From: Gerris lacustris
Taxonomy: Eukaryota; Arthropoda; Insecta; Hemiptera; Gerridae
Length of the DNA: 64,000 nt
Direction: 5' to 3'
NCBI GenBank assembly: GCA_951217055.1
Contig: OX578280.1
Coordinates: forward strand, 6,386,001-6,450,000
The translations under genes were made by a program, and so were the position numbers. The notes beneath the pieces were generated by a model. The model searched no databases. It had not been told where the DNA came from and worked only from the letters and a program-made list of their open reading frames with translations. How positions within the stretch are numbered: position 1 is the stretch's first letter; each line of letters opens with the position of its first letter. This document shows, piece after piece, positions 32,796 to 44,170 of the stretch.

Positions 32796-32929
32796 GTCCG
32801 CCATCTTGAAACCAGGTTGATGTAATTTTTAAAAAATATTTTTCTACATCATTATGGCCTAATGGAAACATTATCCTAAAATTTAAAAAAGATTTTCCAA
32901 CAAAAAAATAATGGGCATATATGGGTTAA

Positions 32930-33205
32930 TTCCAATTCTTAATTGTTTTTAATATTGAATCTCTTACATATCTGCTATTAAAAGTGCTAATAATTATTGT
33001 TATTTATTAAAATATTAAATAAAAAACTGTGCAATGGACGAAAATGTGAATCTTTTTTCTACTGGAGATAAAATATTGTATGTACCTCGTGAGTAAAGTG
33101 CCATTATTCCCCTCGCGATAATTATCTCCCTCGGCTGCGCCTCGGGAGCTAATTAGAGTTATTCCCTCGGCTGCGCCTCGGGAATTAAAAAATTCTAATT
33201 GCCTC
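32930..33205 (+). repeat. Family A repeat, copy 3, right part
   Basis: TTCCAATTCTTA through TACCTCGTGAGTAAAGTGCC and two CTCGGCTGCGCCTCGGG motifs. It then changes abruptly into the 38-bp tandem repeat, so its own right end is missing. Confidence 0.8.
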
Positions 33206-33500
33206 AAACTTGCTTGTATAGTGTGTGGGGCTCGCAGAGCATCAATCTTGCTTGTATAGTGTGTGGGGCTCGCAGAGCATCAAACTTGCTTGTATAGTGT
33301 GTGGGGCTCGCAGAGCATCAAACTTGCTTGTATAGTGTGTGGGGCTCGCAGAGCATCAAATTTGCTTGTATAGTGTGTGGGGCTCGCAGAGCATCAAACT
33401 TGCTTGTATAGTGTGTGGGGCTCGCAGAGCATCAAACTTGCTTGTATAGTGTGTGGGGCTCGCAGAGCATCAAACTTGCTTGTATAGTGTGTGGAGCCTC
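33206..33500. repeat. 38-bp tandem repeat, about 7.7 units
   Basis: The unit AAACTTGCTTGTATAGTGTG followed by TGGGGCTCGCAGAGCATC is repeated almost without change (one T-for-C and one AATC variant). The array ends in TGTGGAGCCTCAAACTTTTG. No homology elsewhere in the window. Confidence 0.95.
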
Positions 33501-33657
33501 AAACTTTTGATCAAATTTGGCTTGTCAAGTAAGTTTGATCGTGTATGAGGCCTTTAAAAATACAATTAGTTTTTACTTTTACATAGCAAAAAGGCCTGAA
33601 TTGTTCATTCTAGAACATTTTAACAATTTTATCAGCCATACCAGGTACTAAAATAAA

Positions 33658-33716
33658 AAATCATAAATTTGAAACCCGTCAAAATGAAGATCGTAAATAT
33701 GGGTCTTGTCAAAACA
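33658..33716 (+). repeat. Family C repeat, copy 3, left part
   Basis: AAATCATAAATTTGAAACCC to GGGTCTTGTCAAAACA, split from its right part by a LINE. The split is exact when compared with copies at 7318 and 17960. Confidence 0.8.
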
Positions 33717-36203
33717 ATACAATACAATACAATACAATATATCTTTATTTCCACTTCGTTCTTTTAGCACATTAATATACAAAAAATAAATGACAAATTT
33801 TACATAAATATTCCTGGTTTTTTAAGATTTGAAGTGAGAGCCCTCAATAGCAATAGATGCTAGAGCGAGGGCTCTGCCTTTAGTTTTTTTTTTTTTTTGT
33901 TTTTTTTTTTTTTAGTATATTTAAGATCGAAAAACCGCAAGTTAAAAAGACAGATACATATGAATACAGATAGTAAAAAATTAACAATTACTATATAAAT
34001 ATACAAGATTTAAACAATTGTTTATATAAGTAATGTATGGCATAATTAAATTATTTTGTTGGTTATTATATGCAAAGTGCAAGATGTGAGGTATGTGTAC
34101 ACTATAGTTTGTATGTTGGTTTTATTTTATTTATTTTTTTTTTATTTATTTTGATATTCGTTATTGAGTTCATTTGTCTTTTTTATAAGTGTGCGGGTTT
34201 AAAGGTTAAATTAAACAGCTGTATACTGATAAAGAAGTCAGAGTAACAGAGGTATATAGTATTGATGTATCAACTATGATATGATTATTTATTATTGATT
34301 TATTGATTCGATTATAATTTAAATGTTTATGTATTCCAACATAATATGATATATATGTATATTAAGATATTTTGGTTTTGAAATATGCATTTAATTTATT
34401 TTTATATATTGCATATGATTGAAATTGTTTCATTTCTATGGGCAGTCTATTGTAATAGAGCGGACCAAGATATTTGGGATAGTTCTGTGATTTAGATTTT
34501 TTACAATAGGGAGTTATAACGATGTGAGAGCTTTTTGATCGAGTCAAGTAGTCATGCTGTAGGAATGCTTTATCTTTTCCATAGTAGTCAAGAAGCACAC
34601 TCCTCTCATGTAAGAGCTGTACTGGCAAAACAGAGAAATCCTTAAAACATTTATCTGTAGCATATCGGACGGGCTGATTAAGACATATTTTAATTATTCT
34701 TTTTTGTAAAATTTCTACTTTAGATAGATGTGTTCGGGCTGCAGCTCCATAGGTAAGTAGTCCGTAAGAAATAATGGATTGCGCGAGAGCATAGTAGACA
34801 TTTCTTAATATATCTAGGCTACAAAATTTCTTTAGAATACGAAAACTAAAAACTAGTTTTCTTAGGTTTTTAATTACTGATTCTATGTGATGTTTCCAAC
34901 TTAAATGTTGATCTATAGTGACTCCTAAATATTTTATTTTGCTACATCTCTCCACAGTTATGTTGCATGGACAATTCTTATGGTTTATATGCTTTTCGTC
35001 ACTACCGTAACAATCACAATTGTGGACAAATATTTTATAATCGGAGGGGGGTTGACCCCTACTATCATTAGAAAAAGTTATATATTTTGTTTTACTTATA
35101 TTAAGTGCAAGTAGGTTGATATCCATCCACTTTTTTGTGCCACTTATTCCTTTAATTGCTTTTTTAAATACTGAGTCCCAGTCATCAGCTTCATAAAAGA
35201 GAGCACAATCATCAGCAAAACCTACCACACTGTCAGCGAAGTCACTACTAAGCAGTCCGTTAATGTAGCAGGAAAAAAATAGAGGGTGAAAGGGACGTGC
35301 CCTGAGGCGAGCCACATTGCACGTACCTCTCCCCGCTGTACGCACCGTTTACCTTAACTATCTGCTTACGACTTGTTAAATAACTTCTGAACAAGGACAA
35401 GACTGTTCCCCTAATTCCCATATTCTCAAATTTCTCCAGTATGACCTCATGACTAATTGAATCGAAAGCTTTCTTGACATCGAGAAATAGTATTAAACAT
35501 TTTTTATTTTCATCTAAAGCCTTAACAATGTGACTGACTAGGAGCGATACGGCATCCTCTGTACCTCTGTTTGAGCGAAACCCAAACTGATTATCAGAAA
35601 GTAATGTATTTTCTTTTAGGAATTCATCAAGTCTGTGCTTGATGCACTTCTCTAGTAGTTTTGCCAAATTAGATATCACAGATATAGGTCTGAAGTTGCC
35701 TGGTTCCGACTTCTCACCTTCACCCTTATATACAGGAGTAATCACAGCCAATTTAAATTTGTCAGGGAAAGTTCCATATTTAATGCATTTATCGAATAAG
35801 TATTTTAGTGGTTTAGCTAAGTGATGACAACTCGACTTAAGGTATTGGGCTTTCAAACCATCTAGTCCTGGTGAACTATCATTATTTAAATTCATGATAT
35901 ACTTGGTTATTTCATTTTCACTAACTGGCCTTAGTTTCATTATGTGATTATTTTTAATGTGAATTTTGTTTTTAGTGGGATTCGTGTTTTTACACGTACA
36001 TGTTTTTTTAACAGATTCAGCTACTTTTGCTCCGACGTTTGCAAAGAAGTTATTAAAGACTTGAGCTAATTTTACCGGGTTATCATTATTAATTATTTCA
36101 CCCTGGCTATTTAGAGATGTAATTTCATAAGAGGACTTGGGCTTTTTATTTAAACTTTCATTTATAGTGGCCCAGATCTTTTTAGAGTTGTTATCACTTG
36201 CAC
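33717..36203 (-). mobile_element. 5'-truncated LINE inserted in family C
   Basis: The element lies on the minus strand. Its 3' end is at the left, where an AATAAAGATATA signal is followed by TATTG repeated about five times; its 5' end is cut off within the ORF2 at about 36203. Host sequence continues on both sides as in the unoccupied copies (CAAAACAAATAAAATAAC), with only about three bases (ACA) possibly duplicated. Between 33750 and 34361 is the 3' untranslated region, AT-rich with T runs. The reverse transcriptase is in two frames (next entry). Confidence 0.85.
34362..36203 (-). pseudogene. LINE reverse transcriptase ORF2, 5'-truncated and frameshifted
   Basis: Copies element RNA into DNA at a nicked target. 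Element-derived coding begins near ASDNNSKKIWATINE; the LYGKLVRKKSASYF residues before it come from family C. RT motifs in order: AVITPVYKG, NFRPISVISNLAKLLEK, NQFGFRSNRGTEDAV, LFLDVKKAFDSISHE (motif A Asp), CGSPQGTSLSPS, then after a frameshift VVGFADDCALFYEA (motif C FADD), then KYLGVTIDQHLSWKHHI. The shift is near a T7 run (plus-strand 35273-35290), where one base moves LFFSCYINGL out of frame. The AP endonuclease is missing through truncation. The C-terminal part (NRLPIEMKQFQSY) ends at 34362. The sequence type is that of CR1/Jockey-like LINEs; I do not fix the clade. Confidence 0.85.
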
Positions 36204-36345
36204 AAATAAAATAACTTGCAGATTTTTTCCGAACTAACTTTCCATACAACATAATTTGCTGAAAACCAATTAAATTTTACTGACAGTTGGCTAAAAGTAT
36301 TAAAATAATGCATTGTCATCGTGTTCTGAGCTATTCTAAAATCTG
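36204..36345 (+). repeat. Family C repeat, copy 3, right part
   Basis: AAATAAAATAACTTGCAGAT to GTTCTGAGCTATTCTAAAAT, then lost. Continues 33658-33716. Confidence 0.8.
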
Positions 36346-36398
36346 AGCTATTTTTCCCGTACCCCAGTGTATCAATTTTAGTATCTTAAACATATTCG

Positions 36399-36650
36399 AT
36401 GGTGTTGCGCCAAAAGAGCCAATCTGAAAAAATCCACAAGGCTCAATCTGCAACTAATATCACGTTTGTTTTTTTATTTATAAATAATAAAATAAATTTG
36501 GTTGTTTTGACTTATTAAATAGGTATCCAAGTATATTTTAAACGAATAAAAATATAAATAAGGCATTCAAATATCAGTTTTTATTATAGCTTTTCAAGTT
36601 TTAGAATTCAAATACAAAATGCATATTGGCCCTTTTGGCGCAACACCATA
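36399..36650. mobile_element. MITE with 24-bp TIRs
   Basis: Left end ATGGTGTTGCGCCAAAAG, AGCCAAT; right end ATTGGCC, CTTTTGGCGCAACACCAT. The inverted repeats match in 24 of 25 positions. Total length is about 250 bp and the interior is AT-rich with no coding frame. The target duplication is not clear (possibly TA or AT). Superfamily undecided. Confidence 0.8.
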
Positions 36651-37617
36651 TTAACATATAGTATAATTTCGGAATTAGCGCAAAATTTACTATAAGGCCA
36701 CCTAGGATCAGTAATATCTGCGCATGTGCAATTTGTTTTTTCTCTTTCAAGAAAATGTCTGCATTATTTATTTATTTTTTTTAAATTTACTGTTTTTATC
36801 TTTTATAATACGCAGATTTCTTTGAAAATTCGCTCATTAAGTCATGATGCATGACTGGACTTTTGTTTTAATATTATTTTATTTTAATAACTTAACTTTT
36901 GTTTTAATATTACTTATTATTAATATTATTTTATTAGAATATTATTTTAACGTGTGTTATTAAAGACGCTTTAAGTCTGTAATTATAATTTTATTTTATG
37001 ACAAATAATTACTTATGTTGTGCCTTAAAGATGTAGACAAGCAAGGGGAATAATTTCAAGGATAGATCGTAACTTGAATCCTACAAGATAAGGTTGTAAA
37101 ATGAAAAATAAAATAGGTTGTAAGACGAATTTCAAAACTTACAACCAGATAAGTTTGGAAAACTTTACTTTTTTAAAAGCGGGTCTTCTCTTATATTTCA
37201 GATGAGTTTGTCGAACTTTTTATCTCAACCTAAAGATAAAGGGGAACTGGAAAAGAACGATGCTTAAAAGTATTGTTATAGAAAAAATCAGCAGAAAATG
37301 ATGCTCCTTTATTCCTATAACGGTTATACAAAAGTAAAATATGGTAAAAGTCAAGCTAAAAACGCAGATAGTGGATATTTTATTCAAAAAACAAATTTTA
37401 ACACATAGTACTATAAAATTGACAATTTTCAGCGCAATCATATATGTCATACTTTCTTTATCTGTCTCTTTTTATGTACAGGGAAATTCAGAATGAAATG
37501 ATCAGACTTCGTGATATTATAGGAATACGAGTATGACGCTGAACAAAAAAGTTCCTGAACAGAGTTTGTTCCGAAACAGTTTCGTTTTTCGAGTTATTCA
37601 CAAACAAAATATATATA
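36651..37617. other. Unassigned AT-rich stretch
   Basis: A short piece at 36810-36860 (GCAGATTTCTTTGAAAATTC, TCATTAAGTCATG-TGCATGA) matches the right end of family D2. The rest shows no recognisable gene. A 76-codon minus frame at 37220-37450 is rich in hydrophobic residues but low in complexity. Confidence 0.35.
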
Positions 37618-37945
37618 AAAAAAAAACAAAAACATTTTACTACGATTTTATTTGCTTGCTTACTTGTTTGTTTGTTTGTTTGTCCAGTACAAATCTTGTA
37701 ATAGATTTTTAACAATCTTCCCGAGTAGCTAGACTTTTGAAACTTTTAAGAATAGCTCAGAACACGATGACAATTCATTATTTTAATACTTTTTAGCCAT
37801 ATTTCAGCAGAATTTAATTCGTTTTCAGCAAATTTTGCTGTATAGAAAGTTAGTTTGGAAAAAATCCGCAAGTTATTTTATTTGGTTGACGATCTTCATT
37901 TTGACGGGTTTCTAATTTATGATTTATGACAGAAAATTTAAAAAC
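37618..37945 (-). repeat. Family C repeat, copy 4 (inverted)
   Basis: Reverse complement of copies 1 and 2: TTTACTACG, the GTTT microsatellite, AACACGATGACAATTCATTA, GACGATCTTCATTTTGACGG, AATTTATGATTTATGAC. Confidence 0.75.
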
Positions 37946-37969
37946 GTAGTATACATAAAGTTCTTTTAT

Positions 37970-38602
37970 CTACGATTGATACGAAATATAAACATTATAT
38001 CTCTGTTTAGATGCGTAGAAAGTGGTTATTTACGTACTTGTATTCATTGCGCCTGCGCATCTCATAGTTCTAAACAATTCCTATTCTTTACCACGCTAAA
38101 GAAAAGGATTAAAGAAAAGGATTAAAGAAGAAAAAAGGATTAAAGAAGAAAAAGCGGTAAAGAAAAGGAATTCTTCAGCTTTACGCACGATTAGCGAGTT
38201 TGTTTGCATTTAACAAAACTAATTTGCTGTTCTTTTATTAAAGTAACTGCTTATATCGAGTTTTTAGTGAAAAACAATGAATAAATCAAGTGGCTTTGAC
38301 GAAAATGTAGAGAATAATACTCCTCCAGAAATAATTAATTCGGCAAAAAATACAACTCAAGATTAATGCCATCTTTATCAAGAGAAGAGATACGAACTTA
38401 CATACAGCAAGTTTATTTTTTTCTGTATTTATTATTTAAATCTAACAATCGTAGATAAAGTACGGTACGCAACTCGTGCGAAAACGGCATTTTGCATTGC
38501 TCGTGTGGTTTTACTACCCTCGCTGTGCAAACTCCACACTCGCATGCAAAATGCTACTTTCTGCTCTCGACGCGTAATGTACTATTATCTTGTAATTATT
38601 AT
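37970..38602 (+). repeat. Family E repeat, copy 3
   Basis: ATCTACGATTGATACGAAAT to TTATCTTGTAATTATTATCT. Its version of the short frame starts ATGAATAAATCAAGTGGC at 38277 and reads PPEIINSAKNTTQD before a TAA, so it ends early. AAAGAAAAGGATTA is tandemly repeated at 38097-38160. The second module (ACGGTACGCAACTCGTGCG, TGCAAAATGCTACTTTCTGC) is present. Confidence 0.7.
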
Positions 38603-38995
38603 CTACGATTAATACGAAATATATACATTTTATCTCTGTTTAGATGCATAAAAAGTGATTCTTTTCGTAGTTATATACATTGCGCATGCGCGTTTCTTAA
38701 TTTTTCTTTAATTCCGCACTAGTGCGGAAATATGACGAATTTTTCACCTTATTGCACGATATAGCATGTTAGTTTACATTTAACAAAACTAATTTGCTGT
38801 TTGTTTAATTACAGTAACTGGGTTTTTTTTCCTGTTTTTATTATTAAAATCCAACAATAGTAGATAAAGTACGGTACGCAAATCGTGCGAAAACTTGCAT
38901 TTTGCATTGCTCGTGTGGTTTTACTACCCTCGCTGTCACTCGGGTGCAAACTCTACACTCGCATGCAAAATGCTATTTTCCGCATGAATGTACTA
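38603..38995 (+). repeat. Family E repeat, copy 4 (internally deleted)
   Basis: Directly adjacent to copy 3 in tandem. ATCTACGATTAATACGAAAT, TTGCGCATGCGCG, then ACTAATTTGCTGTTTGTTTA joined to a degraded module end (ACGGTACGCAAATCGTGCG, TGCAAAATGCTATTTTCC). The part with the short frame is missing. Confidence 0.65.
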
Positions 38996-39292
38996 TGTAT
39001 TTCCTTCTTTAGCGATAAGTTAGTAAATTGTCTATTTTGAGCAGGGTAAAATTCCTGTGTGTGAATCAATAGAGCTCAATATACTGACTAACAATATTAC
39101 GCAGGCAGCTGGTATTGAGTTCTAATATCTCACATCAGCCACTTTACCCTGTTCAAGAAGGCAATTCACCAACTTATCGGTAAAGAAGATCTCAAATAAG
39201 AATCATCATGACGAGGTATTAATCTTATTAAGTACTAGCTTTCACCCCGCGATCCGCGCGTGGCTCATGCAGTCTTAGTGGCTATGTTTCCT
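38996..39292. repeat. Imperfect inverted repeat
   Basis: TTTAGCGATAAGTTAGTAAATTG at about 39009 and CAATTCACCAACTTATCGGTAAAG at 39162 are inverted, as are GAGCAGGGTAAA and TTTACCCTGTTC, so about 180 bp can fold back. A small decayed foldback element is likely. Confidence 0.5.
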
Positions 39293-40858
39293 ATAATCAT
39301 GTAATGTAATCCTTTATTTGTAAATTTGGGATGCAAAGATCTATAAGTACAAGTCACTTTTCTTTTTTTTTTTTCCTTTTTCCCCTATTTACAAAATCAG
39401 CCATGCTGAGGATTGAAACTGGGTTAACATTTCTCTTCCCTTCTTGTTACATAATTTTATTTTTGTTTATGTTTTTATTTTATTTATTTTTTTTTTTTGT
39501 TGATGTTCTGTTTGAGCTATTTTTATAGGTTTTCTAGGTGGTAAACCTCATAATGAGCTCTTCCCAATCTCTTCCACTCTTGCCTATGAGCAGCTACTCG
39601 GGCCCAGGTTGCCCCTCCGCAGGTTTTCCACATTTCTTCGTTCCAATTCTTTTCCGGTCTTCCTCGCTTCCTTTTGTTGTCCCAGGGTCTCCATTCCATT
39701 ATATCTTTACTCCAGCTGCTTTGTTTCCTCCTGATGACATGGCCGGCCCAGTTCCACTTCCTGTTGTGCACATTCTCTATAATGTCAATCAGTCCTGAGT
39801 TGGTTCTGAGCCATTTTTTGCTCTTCCTGTCCTTCCTGGTGTAGCCCATCATGTAGCGTTCCATGTTTCTTTCCACAACTCGCAACCTCGCTACTACCTT
39901 GTTACTTAACCTCCAGGTCTCACAGCCGTATGTTAGGACGGGTAGTACTGTTGTTTCCCAAAGCCTTTTCTTGAGGTCTGTGGGTGCTCTGCTCTTGAAG
40001 AAGCTTCTGTTACTCAATAGGGCTTTCCAACCAAGGTTTACTCTTCTTTGAATTTCTGCGTATTGCCCATCAATACTAAGGAGGTGACCCAAATATAAGA
40101 AGTTATTAACTTTTTCTAGGGGCAGGTCTTGGGTGCGGCGATCACTTTCTTCATTTATAATCATCATTTTACATTTTTCTAAGTTTATATTTAGGCCTAT
40201 TTGTTTGCTTTTTTGCTGAATTTCTTTTAGCATTAACTCGGCTTCTACAACTGATTTAGCAATAAGGACCTGGTCGTCCGCAAACTCTATACGGTTCAGC
40301 CACTCCCCATTTACCTTTATTCCTTTTCCTTCCCAATCCAATGATAACATAAGGTCTTGGTAGGTAGTTGTAAAAAATTTTGGTGAGGGCACGTCCCCTT
40401 GCCTAACTCCCCTGTTTATTGCGATTTCAGCATAGTCTTGGTCGAGAAAAAATGTAGCCGTTGCTCCGGTGTATAAGGATTTAAAAATGGTGATAATACT
40501 ATTACTTACACCTTTGCTCTGTAACATCTCTATTATAGTACCAATTTTGATTTTGTCAAATGCTTTTTCATAATCTAAAAAGAGGAGGACAACCTGAAAC
40601 TGGTAATCTACAGCTTTTTTTATAAGTTCGCTTATTACAAAAATGTGATCAATAGTGGAGAAGTTTTTCCTAAAGCCTGCTTGGTGTTTGGTTAGTTCTG
40701 CGTCTAATTTGTTGCTTATTCTATTAAGTATTATTTTTGAAAAGAGTTTATAGGGTATTGACAGTAAGCTTAAAGGTCTATAGTTTTTTAGTTCTTTCTT
40801 GTCACCTTTTTTGTGTAGGAGAATTAGTTTTGCAGTGCTCCACTTGTATAATCATGTA
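39293..40858 (-). mobile_element. 5'-truncated RTE-like LINE with 11-bp target duplication
   Basis: The element (39304-40847) is on the minus strand, flanked by ATAATCATGTA at 39293-39303 and 40848-40858. The 3' end at the left reads AATAAAGGATTACATTAC, with no poly(A), as is usual in RTE elements which end in short repeats. The 5' side is cut within the reverse transcriptase. The 3' untranslated segment 39304-39522 is T-rich on the plus strand. Confidence 0.9.
39523..40845 (-). pseudogene. RTE-like reverse transcriptase, C-terminal two thirds
   Basis: One uninterrupted frame of about 440 codons with no start of its own; it is open from the truncation point near 40845. Motifs in order: STAKLILLHKKGDKKEL, NYRPLSLLSIPYKLFSK, HQAGFRKNFSTIDHI, FLDYEKAFDKI (motif A Asp), RGVRQGDVPSPKFF, RIEFADDQVLIA (motif C FADD), FLYLGHLLSIDG, then the long tail typical of RTE-type proteins: TYGCETWRL, HVIRRKQSSW, RKRGRPEKNW and a C terminus AAHRQEWKRLGRAH. 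The endonuclease domain and the first RT blocks are lost. No stop or shift within what remains, which points to a recent insertion. Confidence 0.9.
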
Positions 40859-41651
40859 GGCCTAGCAATTAAATTTCATTCCTAAATAGTTTTGTTTCCA
40901 AAGCCTTCTAGGAATAAAATCAGGACTATATTACACATCATTAATTCCATTACTAAGAATATAATAATCTCCAAATCTATATTTTAAAAATAGCTAATAG
41001 AAACTAATTAATGTAGTAATAACTAACAATGCTAAAATAGGTATAATAAGTAAAAAATAAACGTACAGCAAACCAATTACACTGGGAAGTCATTGAACAA
41101 TCATCAACCATGATGGTGCATTAATTTAATTACCAGCCTCTTCTCTCAATACGCCAGTTACTAGTAAATATTTAATAACTCAAATTCTAGGAAAAATGAG
41201 TAAAATAATAAATAATTGATTTAAAGAGCATTAGTGTGAGGTTTAAGCACTCCAATCAGAAATTAAATCGGTCAATAATTGCGGACGCCATAAGCGCTCA
41301 AAGTGAAATTTCTTTTTTAAAAAATCAAATTTAGCTCTATTTAAGGTAGAACCGATGAAGGTACGACAAAAAGTCATAGGACCAAAGTTGTAGATCTTTT
41401 ATAAAATCAGTTACCGCTGGTGCAATCAGCTTGTCGATTCGACTTACCGATTAACTATTTAAGGGGGGTAAAAATATATTTTTTTACTTTTAGGATTTTT
41501 CCAGTCGGTTTTAGCCAATTTCCGACTAAACGCCTTATATACCCACATACTTACACGAAAAAAGTTAAGGCCAGATTCGGTTTTTGGAATGTATAAAATG
41601 AAAAAGAATCCAAAAAAATTTCAATTTTGACCAATGTACAGATTAGTCTTA
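40859..41651. other. Unassigned AT-rich stretch
   Basis: No gene or repeat recognised between the RTE-like element and the AT microsatellite. Confidence 0.3.
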
Positions 41652-42154
<503 letters not shown>

Positions 42155-43262
42155 AATGCGTGTGGTGTCGCGACACCCGGTAGGAACGAAGTTTCTTACA
42201 TTTTTCATTAAATATAAATTATAAAATCACACTGCTAAGTACGTATACGTTGCTAACTACTTATACATGGCGGAGTTAGAAAAGAGACAAAATTAAAAGT
42301 AACGAACTGTTTGTACCTGGCAAGAGTTAAGACAAAATTAAAAGAAAATCATTATTTGTATCATTAAAGCAAGCGTCTTACTATAAATATATATTGAATA
42401 TTGAGAAAAAAGTTAATCATGATGAGTTTATAGTTAAAGAGTATGTTTGTAGTATATAACCTGAGGGAAAAGAACTGTTTTCTACCTACCCGGCCTACTA
42501 ATTTAAAATATATCTGTTTCCAACTCAAAAACGTCTGCTTGTATCAGGTTAAAATCTTACGTGCCTGTTTTAATTGCACCGCAGACGATGTGTAAGAAGT
42601 TTTATTAAAAACGTGATAACGTAAGATATCGGTAAAAACGTTGTTTTCTTTATTTTAAACGTTTAGGCCCTTTTTAATAAATTTAGCGTTCTTTGTCACT
42701 TCATATCAGTGTCGGTGTTTATTTTACTAAAAATAAATATTTATATTAGTTGTTTGTCTCATTAAATAGATAAAGTTAGAATTTTTTCCCGTCCTAAAAT
42801 TCGAATTTTAAATTTGAAGCTTACGTGTACGGGTTGCGAGTGAACGCTTTGGCGGATAACGTTCTCCAACGAACTCATCCTGGGGCATTGGTAAAATGAA
42901 CCTGTGTACCAAATTTCAAATAACTCGGTCATCTTTGACTCAAGTTATCGTTATATTTCGCGACTCTTGGTTTTGTGACGGTAATTTGGGACGGTCGTTT
43001 TTTTACTGGTCTTATATTACTTTGCTTTGTAAGTTTCATCGCACACCTATTACCCCAATTTTGAACCACTTCCCGTCATTTAATCTTCCCCAAATTTTGC
43101 GCAATGATACAACTAAGATGAAGAATACAGAAACCAAAAAAAAAAAAAAAAAAAAAAAGGTTGAAAATAAGACCAGTTTTGAAAAATGGCATTTCTATAT
43201 GAATTATTTGGATTTACTCCCTGGCTTCAGAACGTGTCATAAGGAACTTCGTTCCAATAAAA
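42155..43262 (+). repeat. Family F repeat, uninterrupted copy
   Basis: Starts TGTGGTGTCGCGACACC (a palindrome) and GGAACGAAGTTTC and ends GTGTCATAAGGAACTTCGTT. It matches 22497-22892 plus 27958-28690 in order. At the point where the other copy holds a 5-kb composite, this one reads GTCTGCTTGTATCAGGTTAA without a gap. A-run of about 20 bases at 43138-43157. No coding frame is supported. Confidence 0.75.
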
Positions 43263-44066
43263 ATATAATAATATTTAAACACGAAAATTTTAAAGTAAAA
43301 CCTCTATAATGCCAGGTTGGTAAATTGATAATGTTACTCGAATTGATAATTTATTTTAGTGTTATTGACATAGTTCACGTACTTCTTTCATTTTTATATA
43401 GTTCAGAGCTATATAAATTATCAAGGTAAACAGGTTGGCCAATTTTGGGTTAGAGAATTTTGAGGTTAACGTTTGAAGGGATGTAATTAAAAGGTTTTAT
43501 TATTTTATTATTATCCGTTCTAGCTGATTACTCCGTCAATTAAGTAATGGTAGGGAAATTATAATAGTTCTGCCCCTTTATCTGGGGTTTTAATTTAAAT
43601 TTAAAACATTATTAAGCTGTTACTAACGATCCTGGGCCGATTCACTTCCATCCTGTAATGAAACAGTCTGAAGGCAAACTGAAACTTGGTAACGAGAAAT
43701 ATTTCAAGCTGTTAGTCCGACCATAATGAACCGTAGTAGGGGGGGGGGGGGGGGGGGGTTGGAGATATTCCCAAGCCTTGGTATTTAGCAGTTAGTTTAA
43801 CAAGCCATAGCCTCTTCCAGAATAAATAATTACCTTTACGTTTACACGAGTCCTTTACCATATTCTATATCTGTTTGTGAATGAATTATTCCTATTGAAA
43901 TTAACAAGAAGAAAGTGAAATGAATTCATGTTGAGTTTGTTGAAATACGAGTATTTATCAACCTTATATATTATATTCTTTTTTCTTTTTCCTCTTCTTC
44001 TTATAATTTACATACTCTAAAGAGTTCAGTCATTTTCTCTTTATTTATTCTAAATCGTACTTTAAA
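43263..44066. other. Unassigned stretch with G homopolymer
   Basis: Contains a G run of about 20 bases at 43739-43758. The rest is AT-rich and unmatched. Confidence 0.35.
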
Positions 44067-44170
44067 GCAGGGGTACTCACTACGCGGCCCTCAGAACAAT
44101 ATTGTGTGGCCCTCGACCGCACGTAAAACTCTCGATATTTTGCTTATTATCTCACGTCGCTATAATAGTT
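44067..44170 (+). mobile_element. Left end of a possible hAT relic
   Basis: CAGGGGTACTCACTACGCGG, CCC resembles ends of hAT-type elements (CAGGGGTxCTCA). A partner, GTGAGAACCCCTT, lies at 45719-45731, so the pair would bound about 1.66 kb now filled with other repeats. Target duplication is not visible, and a short sequence (AGTTCAGTCATTTTCTCTTT at 44029) is repeated at 45907, beyond the right end. Confidence 0.45.

Larger units (their letters stand above)
29888..32929. mobile_element. piggyBac-family DNA transposon with TTAA duplication
   Basis: The element proper is 29892-32925 (3034 bp), flanked by TTAA at 29888-29891 and 32926-32929. Ends read CCCATATTATCCCA and, inverted, CCCATATATGCCCA (11 of 14 identical). 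piggyBac elements integrate at TTAA, duplicate it and begin with CCC, so all three marks agree. The unoccupied site is present in the family A copy at 651-667. Inside are a three-exon transposase gene and inverted subterminal repeats. Only a one-base frameshift appears to block the transposase, so the element is young. Confidence 0.95.

Noticed and set aside
36204..36252. MLYGKLVRKKSASYF as the N terminus of the LINE reverse transcriptase
   Set aside because: These residues come from family C host sequence next to the truncated LINE.
42896..43309. 137-codon plus frame in family F
   Set aside because: Runs across a poly-A tract in a dispersed repeat, and the corresponding region of the other family F copy is not open in the same way.
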